Source of the DNA: CAWEWH01 sp963812775
Lineage (GTDB): Bacteria; Pseudomonadota; Alphaproteobacteria; Rhizobiales; Beijerinckiaceae
Direction: 5' to 3'
Assembly: GCA_963812775.1 (NCBI GenBank)
Contig: CAWEWH010000005.1
Coordinates: forward strand, 1,054,001 to 1,118,000
DNA: 64,000 nt
Under the pieces are notes generated by a model, which did no database searches, was not told the origin of the DNA, and saw only the letters and a list, made by a program, of their open reading frames with translations. Positions within the stretch are counted from its first letter, which is position 1, and each line of letters begins with the position of its first letter. The position numbers and the translations under genes were made by a program. Shown here piece after piece: positions 28,559 to 37,099 of the stretch.

Positions 28559-30532
28559 CTAAGCCGCTTCCGATTTTGCTTGCTCCGGCTCGGCGATCTG
28601 CGGGAGGGAGGCGGCCCCAAGGCAGGTTGCGACTGCGTCGCGCAGCGTTGTGGCGACGAAATCAGCGCGGACGCCGGCGCGGAGATCCAGCGCGGCGGCG
28701 TCGTTGCCGACCAGCGACCAGCAACCCACCAGGATCTTGGCCGTCGGCGCGCGCCGACGCAGCCGCCGGATGGTGTAGCGCAGGTGAGCCGGATTGGCGC
28801 CGTCGAGATAGGAGACGCAGATCATGGCAACGTTCGATAGCTCGAGGTCAAAGACGTTGGCGGTTCCCAAGGCTTCCGCCTTTTCCAGCCGCGCGTTCAG
28901 CCCGTGCTTGTCCAGCAGTTGCGCCAGCATCGCGGCGGCCGCATCGTCGATGGCGCTTCTTGCGCCGATACACAATACCGGCGCCTTGCCGCCCCACTGC
29001 GGAGCGAGCCCGTCTGGCGTCAGCACCTCGAGGTCGACGGCAGACGATCCATCGACGGAATCCGTCTGCGCGCCAGGCTCGAGCTCGATCGGCGGCGACG
29101 CGCTGACTTTCGTCACATCGGTCTGGTCGGCGAGATCGTCGATCAGCTCGGTGAGCGCCTCTCGCATTCTTCCCATGCGTGCGGGGTCCAGCGCGCCGCG
29201 CGTCGCGTCGCGCTGGGCCAGGACGAGTCCTGGCAACGCCACATCGTCATAGTAGGACGAGAGCGGACGATCCTTCAGATAGACTTCGGCCTGGTCGGCC
29301 GCTTCGCCGGGATCGTTGGCGAGCATGCGCTGATAAAACGTCTCCGGTGCCGTCAGCGGCGGGCGATCGCCGAGGAGCACGTCGAGGAATTCAAGCCGCT
29401 CCACGTGACGACCGAGCACGACGAGGCACACGGTCAGCGGCGTCGCGAGCACCAGCCCGATCGGGCCCCAGAGCCAGGTCCAGAAGGTGGCCGCGACGAC
29501 GACGGCGACTGGCGACAGTCCCGTGCTGCGCCCGTAAACCAGCGGCTCGATCACGTGCCCGGCAAGGGGCTCCAAGACAAGGAACAGCGCCAGGGTCCAA
29601 AAGAACATGGACCAGCTCGGATCGACGGCGGCCGCCAGGATGAGCGGCAGAACGGCGGCGATGAAGGATCCGATATAGGGCACGAAGCGAAGGACGGCCG
29701 CCAGCATGCCCCACAGCGCCGCGCTCGGGACGCCGATGATCCAGAGCCCAACGCCGATCAGGAAACCGAAGAGCGCGTTCAATGCGACCTGGGTGAGAAG
29801 CAGTCGGCTCAGGCGCCGGGCGGCATCGTCGATGGCCGCCGTTGTGCGTTGAAGGTCGTGCGAGCCCGCCAGGCGGATCAGCCGATTTCGAAGATCCTCA
29901 CGTTGCATGAGAATGAAGATGACGAAAATGATGACAATGCCGGTCGTCGCCATCGGATGGATGAGCGGCGCGAGCAGGCTGCGCACTGTCTCCAAAGTGC
30001 CTGGATCAGGCTGTCGTACTTCAACGGGGATAGGCTTTGTCTCGCCCGGGGCAGCCCGGCCCGCTGTTGGCGCTCGAGGGTTCGCCTGTCCGGGCGCATT
30101 TGACCGATCGAGTTCCTTGCCCAGGTCCTGAAGAACGTCGGCCGCACGCTCCAGTGTGCCGCCACCGCCGGCACCGCGGATCGTGGCGATCTTGTCGCGG
30201 ATGGTGGCCTGGTACTGCGGCAGGTTCCCGGCCAACTGGGTCACCTGAGACGCCATGATGCCGCCGAGGCTGAAGATGGCCGCGAACGCGAGCAGGACGA
30301 CGACGAAGACGGGCAGCGCCCGACCCAACCGCCACCCTTGGAGAAGGCGCACAAGGGGGGCGAGGACGAAACTCAACAGGATGGCAAGCGCCATTGGCAC
30401 GAAGACTTCGCGTCCCAGATAGAGCGCAGCGATGGCGAAGCCGGCGACCGCGAGGAAACCTACGGTCGAGCTCGCTTGCTCGGCGGCCATGGCCTGCCGC
30501 TGGTGCGTTGCAACGGATGGGACCTCGGGCAT
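28559..30532 (-). CDS. AI-2E family transporter with an extra C-terminal soluble domain
   Basis: 657 residues against about 350-400 for plain AI-2E/PerM proteins. The first ~370 residues hold eight hydrophobic segments, including FVPMALAILLSFVLAPLV and GVPSAALWGMLAAVLRFVPYIG, and a conserved GLSPVAVVVAATFWTWLWGPIGLVLATPL. A Pro/Ala-rich loop of about 60 residues interrupts the membrane part. The last ~250 residues are soluble and include VLCIGARSAIDDAAAAML and MICVSYLDGANPAHLRYTIRRLRR, which look like a Rossmann-like (B12-binding or receiver-like) fold without recognisable metal or phospho-acceptor residues. The ATG at 30530-30532 is chosen; longer starts are possible. The substrate is not known. 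Confidence 0.75.
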   Translation of the reverse strand: MPEVPSVATHQRQAMAAEQASSTVGFLAVAGFAIAALYLGREVFVPMALAILLSFVLAPLVRLLQGWRLGRALPVFVVVLLAFAAIFSLGGIMASQVTQLAGNLPQYQATIRDKIATIRGAGGGGTLERAADVLQDLGKELDRSNAPGQANPRAPTAGRAAPGETKPIPVEVRQPDPGTLETVRSLLAPLIHPMATTGIVIIFVIFILMQREDLRNRLIRLAGSHDLQRTTAAIDDAARRLSRLLLTQVALNALFGFLIGVGLWIIGVPSAALWGMLAAVLRFVPYIGSFIAAVLPLILAAAVDPSWSMFFWTLALFLVLEPLAGHVIEPLVYGRSTGLSPVAVVVAATFWTWLWGPIGLVLATPLTVCLVVLGRHVERLEFLDVLLGDRPPLTAPETFYQRMLANDPGEAADQAEVYLKDRPLSSYYDDVALPGLVLAQRDATRGALDPARMGRMREALTELIDDLADQTDVTKVSASPPIELEPGAQTDSVDGSSAVDLEVLTPDGLAPQWGGKAPVLCIGARSAIDDAAAAMLAQLLDKHGLNARLEKAEALGTANVFDLELSNVAMICVSYLDGANPAHLRYTIRRLRRRAPTAKILVGCWSLVGNDAAALDLRAGVRADFVATTLRDAVATCLGAASLPQIAEPEQAKSEAA

Positions 30533-31080
30533 GGAATGGCCTGTGGCTGGATGCGCACGCGATGTGTTCGGCAAGCCAATGCGCGCCGGAGCGGAAATGT
30601 TTCCGGCGCGGGAGCCGCTAGGCTCCGGTCGAGGGTCATGAAACCTGCCGTGCGCGCCGAAACAGTTGGCCGGCGGCGTTCGCAGAAGAACGCCTCCGGG
30701 CGAATGGTCCCCATCCCCGTCTCGCGCATGAGCCGGGAAGTCCCACAAGACACCTTGCGGGCTTCTCTGTTAGAGACGAAGCCGGTGTTCGGGGTAGATC
30801 AGCGTTCGCTGTTCCGCGCCCGCATCGCCCTCGGAAAACGCCGTTCCTCACCGAGGGTTTGTTTTCTCGAGAACACCAAGTATTTCATCGTAATGACTTC
30901 CCAATACATGTAATCCGATGAAGGTCTCTAAAGTTCCGGCGTACTAAAAACTATTGTTTTTCTTTCAATGCTTGCGTGAGCACTTTGCGTCGCTTTGAGC
31001 GTGGGCGATCGACAAGGTCGTTCCGCGTCTGCATCGCGCGAGCGACGCACCGCGCGATCGAAATTAGACGCACCCGCCCG
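30533..31080. other. Intergenic stretch, no gene seen
   Basis: 548 bp between the AI-2E gene and the end of the formamidase gene. The part at 30860-30975 is clearly AT-richer than its surroundings and includes ATGTAATCCGATGAAGG and AAAAACTATTGTTTTTC. It may contain a promoter for the AI-2E gene, but I see no convincing box, RNA or repeat. Confidence 0.4.
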
Positions 31081-32025
31081 CTACACCTGCTTCGCCAGGT
31101 AGCGCTTGTCGATCATCGCGTGGATGCCCTTGTTCTGGTTGACCACCTGCGTGACGCGCAAATCCGCCACGAGGCTGCACAATTGGTAGGCCTGGTAGCG
31201 GTCAAGGCCGGTGCGCGCCGCCACGAGATCGATCATCTGCCTCAGCGCAATCGCCGCCGCCACGTCGAGGTCGGGATCGAACGCCATGGTGATCATGTGG
31301 CCGGGCGTCTCGGCGAGCGGCCATTCGAGCCGCATGTCGTCGCGCACCGTGAGCCGAAAGGTGCCGACGAGGCCCGTCTCGATGGCCGTGACGCAGACCT
31401 CGCCGTCACCTTGCGCGCCGTGGCCGTCGCCCACCGAGAACAGGGCGCCGTCGACATGGATCGGCAGGTAGAGTGTCGTGCCGGCCGTCAGCTCCTTGTT
31501 GTCGAGATTGCCGCCGTTTCGGCGCGGCTGGATGGTCGACACCGCCCCCCAGGCGGGCGGCGGCGCCACCCCCATGACCCCGAAGAACGGCCGCAGCGGC
31601 ACCTCCTGGCCCCACGGCAGGCGCCCCACCATGCGGCCCCTGTCGAGCGCGATATGGATGAGCCGGTATTCGGGAAAGTCGTCCGGCAGCGCCCCCCACA
31701 GCGGCCGCACGTGATTGAAGCCCCAATCGTAGTGGAGGTCGATCTTCTCGATGTCGACCTGCAGCACCTGGCCGGCGCGTGCGCCGTTGACCGCCACCGG
31801 GCCGGTGCAGATGTGGCCCGGCAGTTTCGGCGAGACGCGCTGATGCACCTGCCGCAGCGCCTCCGGCACGACGAGGGGCGGCTTCGGCATGGCCTCGGGC
31901 GCGCCCGAGACGGTGGAGATGGTGACGACCGCCCCGCTGTCCACCGTCAGGAGCGGCGCGAGCTTGGCGTCGAAATAGCCCCAGTGGACGGTGTCGGGAC
32001 CGGCCTCCAGGCGATGCGTGTTCAT
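31081..32025 (-). CDS. Acetamidase/formamidase family protein
   Basis: 314 residues of the FmdA/AmdA family. HICTGPVAVNGARAGQVLQVDI, PFFGVMGVAPP and IPVHVDGALFSVGDGHGAQGDGEV-like blocks (here LPIHVDGALFSVGDGHGAQG) are the diagnostic ones, and the acidic and His residues in SVGDGHGAQGDGE line the metal site. It hydrolyses short amides to acid and ammonia. The ATG at 32023-32025 gives the normal length. It is divergent from the FAH-family gene with about 110 bp between. Confidence 0.88.
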   Translation of the reverse strand: MNTHRLEAGPDTVHWGYFDAKLAPLLTVDSGAVVTISTVSGAPEAMPKPPLVVPEALRQVHQRVSPKLPGHICTGPVAVNGARAGQVLQVDIEKIDLHYDWGFNHVRPLWGALPDDFPEYRLIHIALDRGRMVGRLPWGQEVPLRPFFGVMGVAPPPAWGAVSTIQPRRNGGNLDNKELTAGTTLYLPIHVDGALFSVGDGHGAQGDGEVCVTAIETGLVGTFRLTVRDDMRLEWPLAETPGHMITMAFDPDLDVAAAIALRQMIDLVAARTGLDRYQAYQLCSLVADLRVTQVVNQNKGIHAMIDKRYLAKQV

Positions 32026-32135
32026 TGTTTCCAATCCCTCAATTGCCGGCGCGCATCTCCTCTGGCATTGACACGATGGGCCGCCGGTGAAGCAATGGGC
32101 CGGGGCTGTCACGTCTTGCCAAGCAGGAGGAGCCC

Positions 32136-32921
32136 ATGAAGCCAACCCGTCGAGATGTTGTCAAAGCCGCGGCGGCGGGAAGTGTCGGATTGATGGTTGG
32201 CGGCAGTCCGGCGAGCGCGCAAGGAGGAGGAGCGATGTTCTCGGTGCCCCAGACGACGATCCCCATTGCCGGATCGAGCGAGCGCTTTCCGGTGCGGCGC
32301 ATCTATTGCATCGGCCGCAACTATGCCGCTCACGCCCGCGAGATGGGCTCGGACCCGACGCGCGAGCCGCCGTTCTTCTTCCAGAAGCCGACCGACGCCA
32401 TCCAGAACGTCGCGGTCGGCGAGGTGGCGGACCATCCCTATCCGTCGCTCACCAAGAACTACCACTACGAGGTGGAACTGGTGGCGGCCCTGAAGTCGGG
32501 TGGCCGCAACATTCCCGTCGAGGGGGCGCTTGAGCACGTCTATGGCTACGCGGTCGGCCTCGACATGACGCGGCGCGACCTGCAGCGCGCCATGGGGGAC
32601 GAGAAGAAGCCCTGGGAGATCGGCAAGAGCTTCGATCGCGCCGCACCTATCGGACCGCTCCATCCCGCCGACAAGGTCGGCCACCTCGCCAAGGGCGCCA
32701 TCTCGCTTGCCGTCAACGGCCAGACGAAGCAGAACTCCGACCTCACCAACATGATCTGGAACGTCGCCGAGCAGATCTCGAAACTGTCGGAGGCCTTCGA
32801 GCTGAAGGCCGGCGACATCATCTATTCCGGCACGCCCGAGAATGTCGGCCCGGTCGTCAAGGGCGACGTGATCCTCTGCAAGATCGCCGGCCTGCCGGAC
32901 ATGTCGGTCAAGATCGTCTAG
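32136..32921 (+). CDS. Fumarylacetoacetate hydrolase (FAH) family protein with a Tat-like leader
   Basis: 261 residues. The catalytic part has IYCIGRNYAAHAREMG, PFFFQKPTDAI, YHYEVELVAAL (metal-binding Glu residues), KSFDRAAPIGPL and IIYSGTPENVGPV, typical of the fumarylpyruvate hydrolase/acylpyruvase branch. Unusually, it starts TRRDVVKAAAAGSVGLMVGG and SPASA, a twin-arginine-like signal with a cut site, whereas the family is cytosolic. If real, the enzyme is periplasmic. The alternative is a later start (ATG for MFSVPQ at 32235). Its 3' end touches the CGCATGATC repeats, and a copy of its last codons lies at 35716. Confidence 0.82.
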   Translation: MKPTRRDVVKAAAAGSVGLMVGGSPASAQGGGAMFSVPQTTIPIAGSSERFPVRRIYCIGRNYAAHAREMGSDPTREPPFFFQKPTDAIQNVAVGEVADHPYPSLTKNYHYEVELVAALKSGGRNIPVEGALEHVYGYAVGLDMTRRDLQRAMGDEKKPWEIGKSFDRAAPIGPLHPADKVGHLAKGAISLAVNGQTKQNSDLTNMIWNVAEQISKLSEAFELKAGDIIYSGTPENVGPVVKGDVILCKIAGLPDMSVKIV

Positions 32922-33043
32922 CGCACGATCCCGACAAGTGTGAGCGGTTTTCGGACGAGATCATGCGCGGATCATGAGCATGATCCCGAAAAGTGTGTGC
33001 GGTTTTCGGACGAGATCATGCGCGGATCATGGGCATGATCCCG
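32922..33043. repeat. Two full and one partial copy of the CGCATGATC palindrome
   Basis: Unit 1 spans 32922-32968 and begins directly after the TAG of the FAH gene (CGCACGATCCCGACAAGTGT). Unit 2 spans 32977-33023. A third, cut after GCATGATCCCG, lies at 33033-33043. The period of about 56 bp differs from that at 24.2 kb because the linker differs (GGATCATGAG). Confidence 0.88.
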
Positions 33044-33081
33044 CTCGACAGAATGGATAAGAAGTGCGGCCGGGCTTCTGC

Positions 33082-33579
33082 TCACTTCATCGCGGCGAGA
33101 TGTAGTGCAAGCTTGTCGAGCGTCTGATAGCCGAGCTCAACGGCACCAAAACTGATCCCCGCGTCGCGTTGGGCGCTGGTCGGGTGAAGCTGTCGCAGTG
33201 TAATGACCGTTTTCCCATCGCTCTGCTCATCAAACGTGACGATCACCCGGAACCTGCCCGGATCGTCGTCCTTGTCGGTGCCGTGATCCATCTCCAGAAG
33301 ATGCGGTGCTTCTATTTTGAGGAATACCATTCGATTGTCATATCGAGTTCCATCCGGGGCGACGAAGACAAAACGCCAGCGACCACCCGCGCGAATATCA
33401 ATTTCCTGCGTCTCGACTTTGAACCCCGCGGGACCGAACCAGCGCGGCAGATGCTGCGGATCGGTCCACGCTTTGAACACGAGATTTCGTGGCGCCGCGA
33501 TAACACGCGATAAGACGATTTCGCGATCGAGGGCCCAAGCGGTTCGATCATTACTTGCTTTTTCGTTTGTGCTTGGCAT
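33082..33579 (-). CDS. SRPBCC (AHSA1-type) family protein
   Basis: 165 residues of the START-like/AHSA1 fold. LSRVIAAPRNLVFKAWTDPQHLPRWFGP is the diagnostic first part, followed by DIRAGGRWRFVFVAPDGTRY and a C-terminal helix ending in TLDKLALHLAAMK. Such proteins bind hydrophobic ligands and often sit beside an ArsR-type regulator, as here. The ATG at 33577-33579 has GGAG seven bases upstream and overlaps the end of the regulator gene by 29 bases. Confidence 0.85.
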   Translation of the reverse strand: MPSTNEKASNDRTAWALDREIVLSRVIAAPRNLVFKAWTDPQHLPRWFGPAGFKVETQEIDIRAGGRWRFVFVAPDGTRYDNRMVFLKIEAPHLLEMDHGTDKDDDPGRFRVIVTFDEQSDGKTVITLRQLHPTSAQRDAGISFGAVELGYQTLDKLALHLAAMK

Positions 33580-33919
33580 TTTTCGTCTCCGTCGCGTGCA
33601 GTTCGTTGACATAGAATTCCATGCGGTCAAGGCGTTGTTCCCAAGCAGCTCGCTGCATTGCCAACCACCGCTCAGTTCTGGCCATGACTTCCGCTCGAAT
33701 CGAGCATGTTCTGACCCGGCCAATCTTCTCGGTCTCGATGAGCCCGCTTGTCTCCAAGACGCGGACGTGCTGCAGCAGGGTCGGCATCGCCATTGCAAAT
33801 GGTCTAGACAGCTCACTGACCGAGGCCGGCTCTTTACTCAGGCGCATGACAATGGCTCTGCGCGTCGGGTCAGAGAGTGCTGCGAAAACGAGGTCAAGAG
33901 CTTCTTGTTTGTTAGCCAT
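33551..33919 (-). CDS. ArsR-family transcriptional regulator
   Basis: 122 residues with a winged helix: LSDPTRRAIVMRLSKEPASVSELSRPFAMAMPTLLQHVRVLETSGLI. No Cys or His pair of a metal sensor is visible, so it is the SRPBCC-linked subgroup (DUF/AHSA1 partner) rather than a metal repressor. It overlaps the SRPBCC gene. Two copies of ACTAACTAA upstream (33923 and 33971) are likely operators, so autoregulation is probable. Confidence 0.88.
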   Translation of the reverse strand: MANKQEALDLVFAALSDPTRRAIVMRLSKEPASVSELSRPFAMAMPTLLQHVRVLETSGLIETEKIGRVRTCSIRAEVMARTERWLAMQRAAWEQRLDRMEFYVNELHATETKNAKHKRKSK

Positions 33920-33922
33920 ATG

Positions 33923-33979
33923 ACTAACTAATACATGAGGTGACAGAAGTCAAGATTACTTAGTTGAATTACTAACTAA
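33923..33979. promoter_or_regulatory. Candidate ArsR operator pair upstream of the ArsR gene
   Basis: ACTAACTAA occurs at 33923-33931, just outside the start codon, and at 33971-33979, where it forms the right arm of TTAGTTGAATTACTAACTAA. The block is much AT-richer than its surroundings. Binding is inferred from position and repetition only. Confidence 0.5.
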
Positions 33980-34029
33980 ACGTGTCGCTCGCTCGCGGCT
34001 GCCCGACCCACCACCTGTGCAAAATGACC

Positions 34030-34473
34030 CTAGTCGCGCATACGATCGAGCTGCTGCCGGAGCAAGGCCAATGGCTCGAGCAACGCGGTCACTTGCATCG
34101 CGGGCCAGTGCGCCGCCATCTTCGCCAGCTCCGGCTCGAGCCGTTTCAGGCACGTGTTGCGCATGCTGCGGCCTGCAGCCGTCAATGACACCAGCTTTGC
34201 TCGCCCATCCGAACGGTCTGCCTTGATCGCGACGAGGCCCTTCGCCTCCAGCTTCTGCAGGGTGCTCGTCATCGTGCCGCGCGTAACCTGGAACACACGC
34301 GCCAGCTCCGCCGGGGCTTTCGACCCGCCGAGCCTGACGAAATGATTGAGCACGATGAACTGCGCCAACGTCATGCCGTCGGGCATCACACCCTCGAAGA
34401 TGTTCTGCGCCAGCTGGTTGATGATGCCGATTTCGTTGAACAGCCGAAAATGGACCGGATCCTCGTCTTTCAC
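34030..34473 (-). CDS. MarR-family transcriptional regulator
   Basis: 147 residues. The winged helix reads MTLAQFIVLNHFVRLGGSKAPAELARVFQVTRGTMTSTLQKLEAKGLV, with the wing KADRSDGRAKLVSLTAAG, both standard for MarR. GTG at 34471-34473 is taken as the start because it overlaps the TGA of the upstream gene (GTGA) and AGAGG lies eight bases before. It is cotranscribed with the Acg-type gene and probably represses this pair through the two palindromes at 35646-35679. Confidence 0.85.
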   Translation of the reverse strand: MKDEDPVHFRLFNEIGIINQLAQNIFEGVMPDGMTLAQFIVLNHFVRLGGSKAPAELARVFQVTRGTMTSTLQKLEAKGLVAIKADRSDGRAKLVSLTAAGRSMRNTCLKRLEPELAKMAAHWPAMQVTALLEPLALLRQQLDRMRD

Positions 34474-35630
34474 GCGGTCTGCCTCTTCAGCAGTTTCGCC
34501 TCGAGCGGCCATCGCGGAGCGGCTGCAACCTTTGGACCGTAGCCAATCCGGACGAGCATCTGCACGCAATCCTCACCGTGCGCGCCGAGCAGCTCACGCG
34601 CAAGCTTGTAGTCCTGCGCCATCTCCGGAAACTCCTGCAAGGCCTGGCTGACGGGAGCCATCGACAGGCCGCGCGACGTTGCATCGAGGTTGGCGCGAAC
34701 GTAGGCCCGTCCGGCCTCGATCTGATCCTGCCGCGTATTCGCCTTGCTGATCAGCCAGCCAAATGCCGGCGTCGCGCTGAAGGTTGAACGGTATCGCGCC
34801 ATCGTGCTCCCGAACGCGCTGGACTGCGGATCCATGGCCTGGGCCCGCACGCTGTCGGGACCGAACAGACTGAGCGCCTCGAAAAGCGGTCCCTGGAGCG
34901 GAATTCCATCAGGATTGCGTTCGATCTCGACCGATCCGACCCTGAGCAGGTCGGCACTTTCCTTCATTGTCCGTGGCGTGTTGGTCTCGAGCTCGAACGC
35001 GCGAATAACGAGTTCGCGCAATGCGCTGACCTTTTGCGGCTCCGTCGTGGCAGCAAACCTCAAGCGGCCGGCGCTGTGCGCGGCGAAGCCTGCTGCGGCC
35101 GTGTCGCTGACCGGACGATCAAGGTCGAATGCCTGCTTGTTGGATCGGCGGAGCCTGATCCATCGAAACAGCGGATCCGGACGCACCTCACCGTCCGGTT
35201 CGAAGCGGAGAAAGGCCACGGGCCTTTCGTCCAGCCGGGGTTGCGGCTCGCCGTGCGGGAACAGCTCGATCTTCGCGCGATGGCCCGTCTGCGCGGCTGC
35301 GATCGCGGCAAGCTCGAGGAATGCGCCGAAACCGATGGTAATCTGCCGGTCGAAGGGATCAGTCTGCGGCAACCGTCGCTCCAGATCGCATGTGACGACG
35401 GCCTCCCGCTCCCCCACGAGCCGCATCTGCCAGGGCTGCCGGTTGTGCGGATTCGGCGCAAGGATCGCGGCCCGGAAGATGTCGAGACGGAAATCCTCCG
35501 GGCCTCCGCTCGACGGCTCCCACGGTCTGCTCGCATTCGGCTGCCTCAATACTCGGAGTGTCGCGCCGGCGGCGGCAAGCGCCACGCCCGCGGAGGCGCC
35601 GAAGAAGACCTGGCGGCGGCTGAGATGCAT
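34470..35630 (-). CDS. Acg-type nitroreductase-fold protein with a Tat signal
   Basis: 386 residues. The N-terminus has LSRRQVFFGASAGVALAAAG, a twin-arginine signal. The rest resembles the Acg family of duplicated nitroreductase folds: AAILAPNPHNRQPWQMRL is the flavin loop, and RRSNKQAFDLDRPV and SKANTRQDQIEAGRAYVRANLDA come later. Acg proteins of mycobacteria lack catalysis and sequester flavin; whether this one is active is unknown. It is first in a two-gene unit with a MarR regulator and has a double operator directly upstream. Confidence 0.75.
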   Translation of the reverse strand: MHLSRRQVFFGASAGVALAAAGATLRVLRQPNASRPWEPSSGGPEDFRLDIFRAAILAPNPHNRQPWQMRLVGEREAVVTCDLERRLPQTDPFDRQITIGFGAFLELAAIAAAQTGHRAKIELFPHGEPQPRLDERPVAFLRFEPDGEVRPDPLFRWIRLRRSNKQAFDLDRPVSDTAAAGFAAHSAGRLRFAATTEPQKVSALRELVIRAFELETNTPRTMKESADLLRVGSVEIERNPDGIPLQGPLFEALSLFGPDSVRAQAMDPQSSAFGSTMARYRSTFSATPAFGWLISKANTRQDQIEAGRAYVRANLDATSRGLSMAPVSQALQEFPEMAQDYKLARELLGAHGEDCVQMLVRIGYGPKVAAAPRWPLEAKLLKRQTA

Positions 35631-35645
35631 CTTACGCTCCTATAG

Positions 35646-35679
35646 TTTGATATCAAGCAGTATGTAGTTTGATATCAAA
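35646..35679. promoter_or_regulatory. Double MarR-type operator upstream of the Acg-marR unit
   Basis: TTTGATATCAA occurs at 35646 and again at 35668, each around the perfect palindrome TTGATATCAA. Their centres are 22 bp apart, two helical turns, so two regulator dimers could bind on one face. They end about 15 bp before the start codon at 35630. MarR control is inferred from gene order. Confidence 0.7.
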
Positions 35680-35715
35680 TTTGTCAAGCGCGCAGCGACG
35701 CGAGGAACTCGCCGA

Positions 35716-35767
35716 TCGGATCTGCAAGATCGCCGGCCTGCCCGATATGTCGATCAGGATCGTGTAG
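35716..35767 (+). pseudogene. Remnant of a second FAH-family gene (C-terminal codons)
   Basis: The stretch encodes CKIAGLPDMSIRIV followed by TAG, nearly the same as the end of the FAH gene at 32136 (CKIAGLPDMSVKIV, TAG). About 50 bp match with scattered third-position changes, so it is an old paralog tail and not a fresh duplication. No upstream part of the gene is present. Confidence 0.7.
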
Positions 35768-35805
35768 CGGCGGCCGGAGCGGCTGCCTGTCGTCCGCCGT
35801 CCGCT

Positions 35806-36924
35806 CTAGGCCGAGCGTGCGAATGCCGCGGCCCGCTCCGGCGCCGCATGCGCCTCGCCGGCACGCCAGCTGAGCTTGCAGACCGCCACCGGCCGCGCCC
35901 GCCCGTGCACCGCCTGCGCGCCGAGCGGCGTCACCGTGATGCCGGCCGGCATCACGACCTTGTCGAGCACGTCGCGCGAGGCCAGGAAGTCGGCCTCATG
36001 CGTCTTGGCCAGGTCCTCGATGCGGGAGGTGACGTTCACGGCGTCGCCGAAATAGGCGATCTTGCGCTTGTGGATGCCGACCTCCGCCGTCACCACCGAG
36101 CCGCAATGCAGCGCCGCCCGGAAGCGCGGATTCTCGTCGGGGCCGAGCCCGAAGCCGTCGCGCACCTTGTCGGTGAGCGCCGCAATCGCCAGCACGCAGC
36201 GGATGGCGCGCGCCTCCTTGGCGCCGCGCTCGAGCGGCCAGGAGATGAAGGCCATGTCACCGACATAGTCCTCGACGCAGCCGAAATGGGCGCGCACCGG
36301 CTCGGCGATCAGCTCGAAGAAGCGGCTGAGATAGTGCTGCGCGGCGATGTCGCCGTGCCGTTCGGCAAGCGCCGTGGAGCCGACGAGGTCGACGAACAGG
36401 AAGATGCGCTCCTCCACGTGCGGCCGCCGGTAGCGACCGACCAGGAAGCTCTTGAACACCTCCGGCCCCAGCAGGTCGCGCATGCGCATGACGAAATTGA
36501 TCGTGCCCGCCGCGACAAAGGAATAGACGAGCTCGACGGGCGGGATATGCAGCGCGTGCGCCAGCGTGCCCTCCAGGGCGCCGGACGCCCACATGGTAAG
36601 GGCGGCAACCGAATTGCCCATGAGGATGAGCGCCAGATAGACGCCCATCGAGCCGATGACGTGCACCGGCGTCGAGGAGGCCGCGAGCCTCCGCTTGAGC
36701 CGGGGTGCGAGGAGCCGTCGCTCGTAGGCGAGAATGGGGCCGCCGATGAGCAGGCCGAACACGCCGGACACGAGCGGATGGCCCGGCACCTCGAACAGGG
36801 CGGCGTAGAGCAGGCCGGCCGCGAAGCTCAGCGTCAGGATGATGGCCCAGGAGGCGGCGTCGCGCCAGCCGAGCAAGCGCACCTGGCGGGAGTGTTCCGG
36901 CTCGATCGTCTCGGCTGTCGTCAT
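35806..36924 (-). CDS. Membrane-anchored class III adenylate/guanylate cyclase
   Basis: 372 residues. About four to five hydrophobic segments fill residues 20-165. The cyclase domain follows with RIFLFVDLVGSTALAERHG, where Asp binds metal, then YVGDMAFISWPL with the second metal Asp, RFRAALHCGSVVTAEVG, and FGDAVNVTSRIEDLAKTH. It makes cAMP or cGMP from the NTP. The ATG at 36922-36924 starts the conserved MTTAETIEPEHSRQVRLLGW part. No partner gene is adjacent. Confidence 0.9.
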   Translation of the reverse strand: MTTAETIEPEHSRQVRLLGWRDAASWAIILTLSFAAGLLYAALFEVPGHPLVSGVFGLLIGGPILAYERRLLAPRLKRRLAASSTPVHVIGSMGVYLALILMGNSVAALTMWASGALEGTLAHALHIPPVELVYSFVAAGTINFVMRMRDLLGPEVFKSFLVGRYRRPHVEERIFLFVDLVGSTALAERHGDIAAQHYLSRFFELIAEPVRAHFGCVEDYVGDMAFISWPLERGAKEARAIRCVLAIAALTDKVRDGFGLGPDENPRFRAALHCGSVVTAEVGIHKRKIAYFGDAVNVTSRIEDLAKTHEADFLASRDVLDKVVMPAGITVTPLGAQAVHGRARPVAVCKLSWRAGEAHAAPERAAAFARSA

Positions 36925-37099
36925 CGCCACGGGTGTTTCGAATCCTGCGGACCGGCAGCCAAATATACATGAAAGCGGGCGCAAAGCGGACCTTGCCCCC
37001 GGTCATTTTGCCCCCTTAAATCAGGCCGGACCATTCCTAGGCCCCGCGTTGCGTGGGGGAAACGCCTGCTCTAATGTCCGGCCGGCCGCTTCGGCCTCA

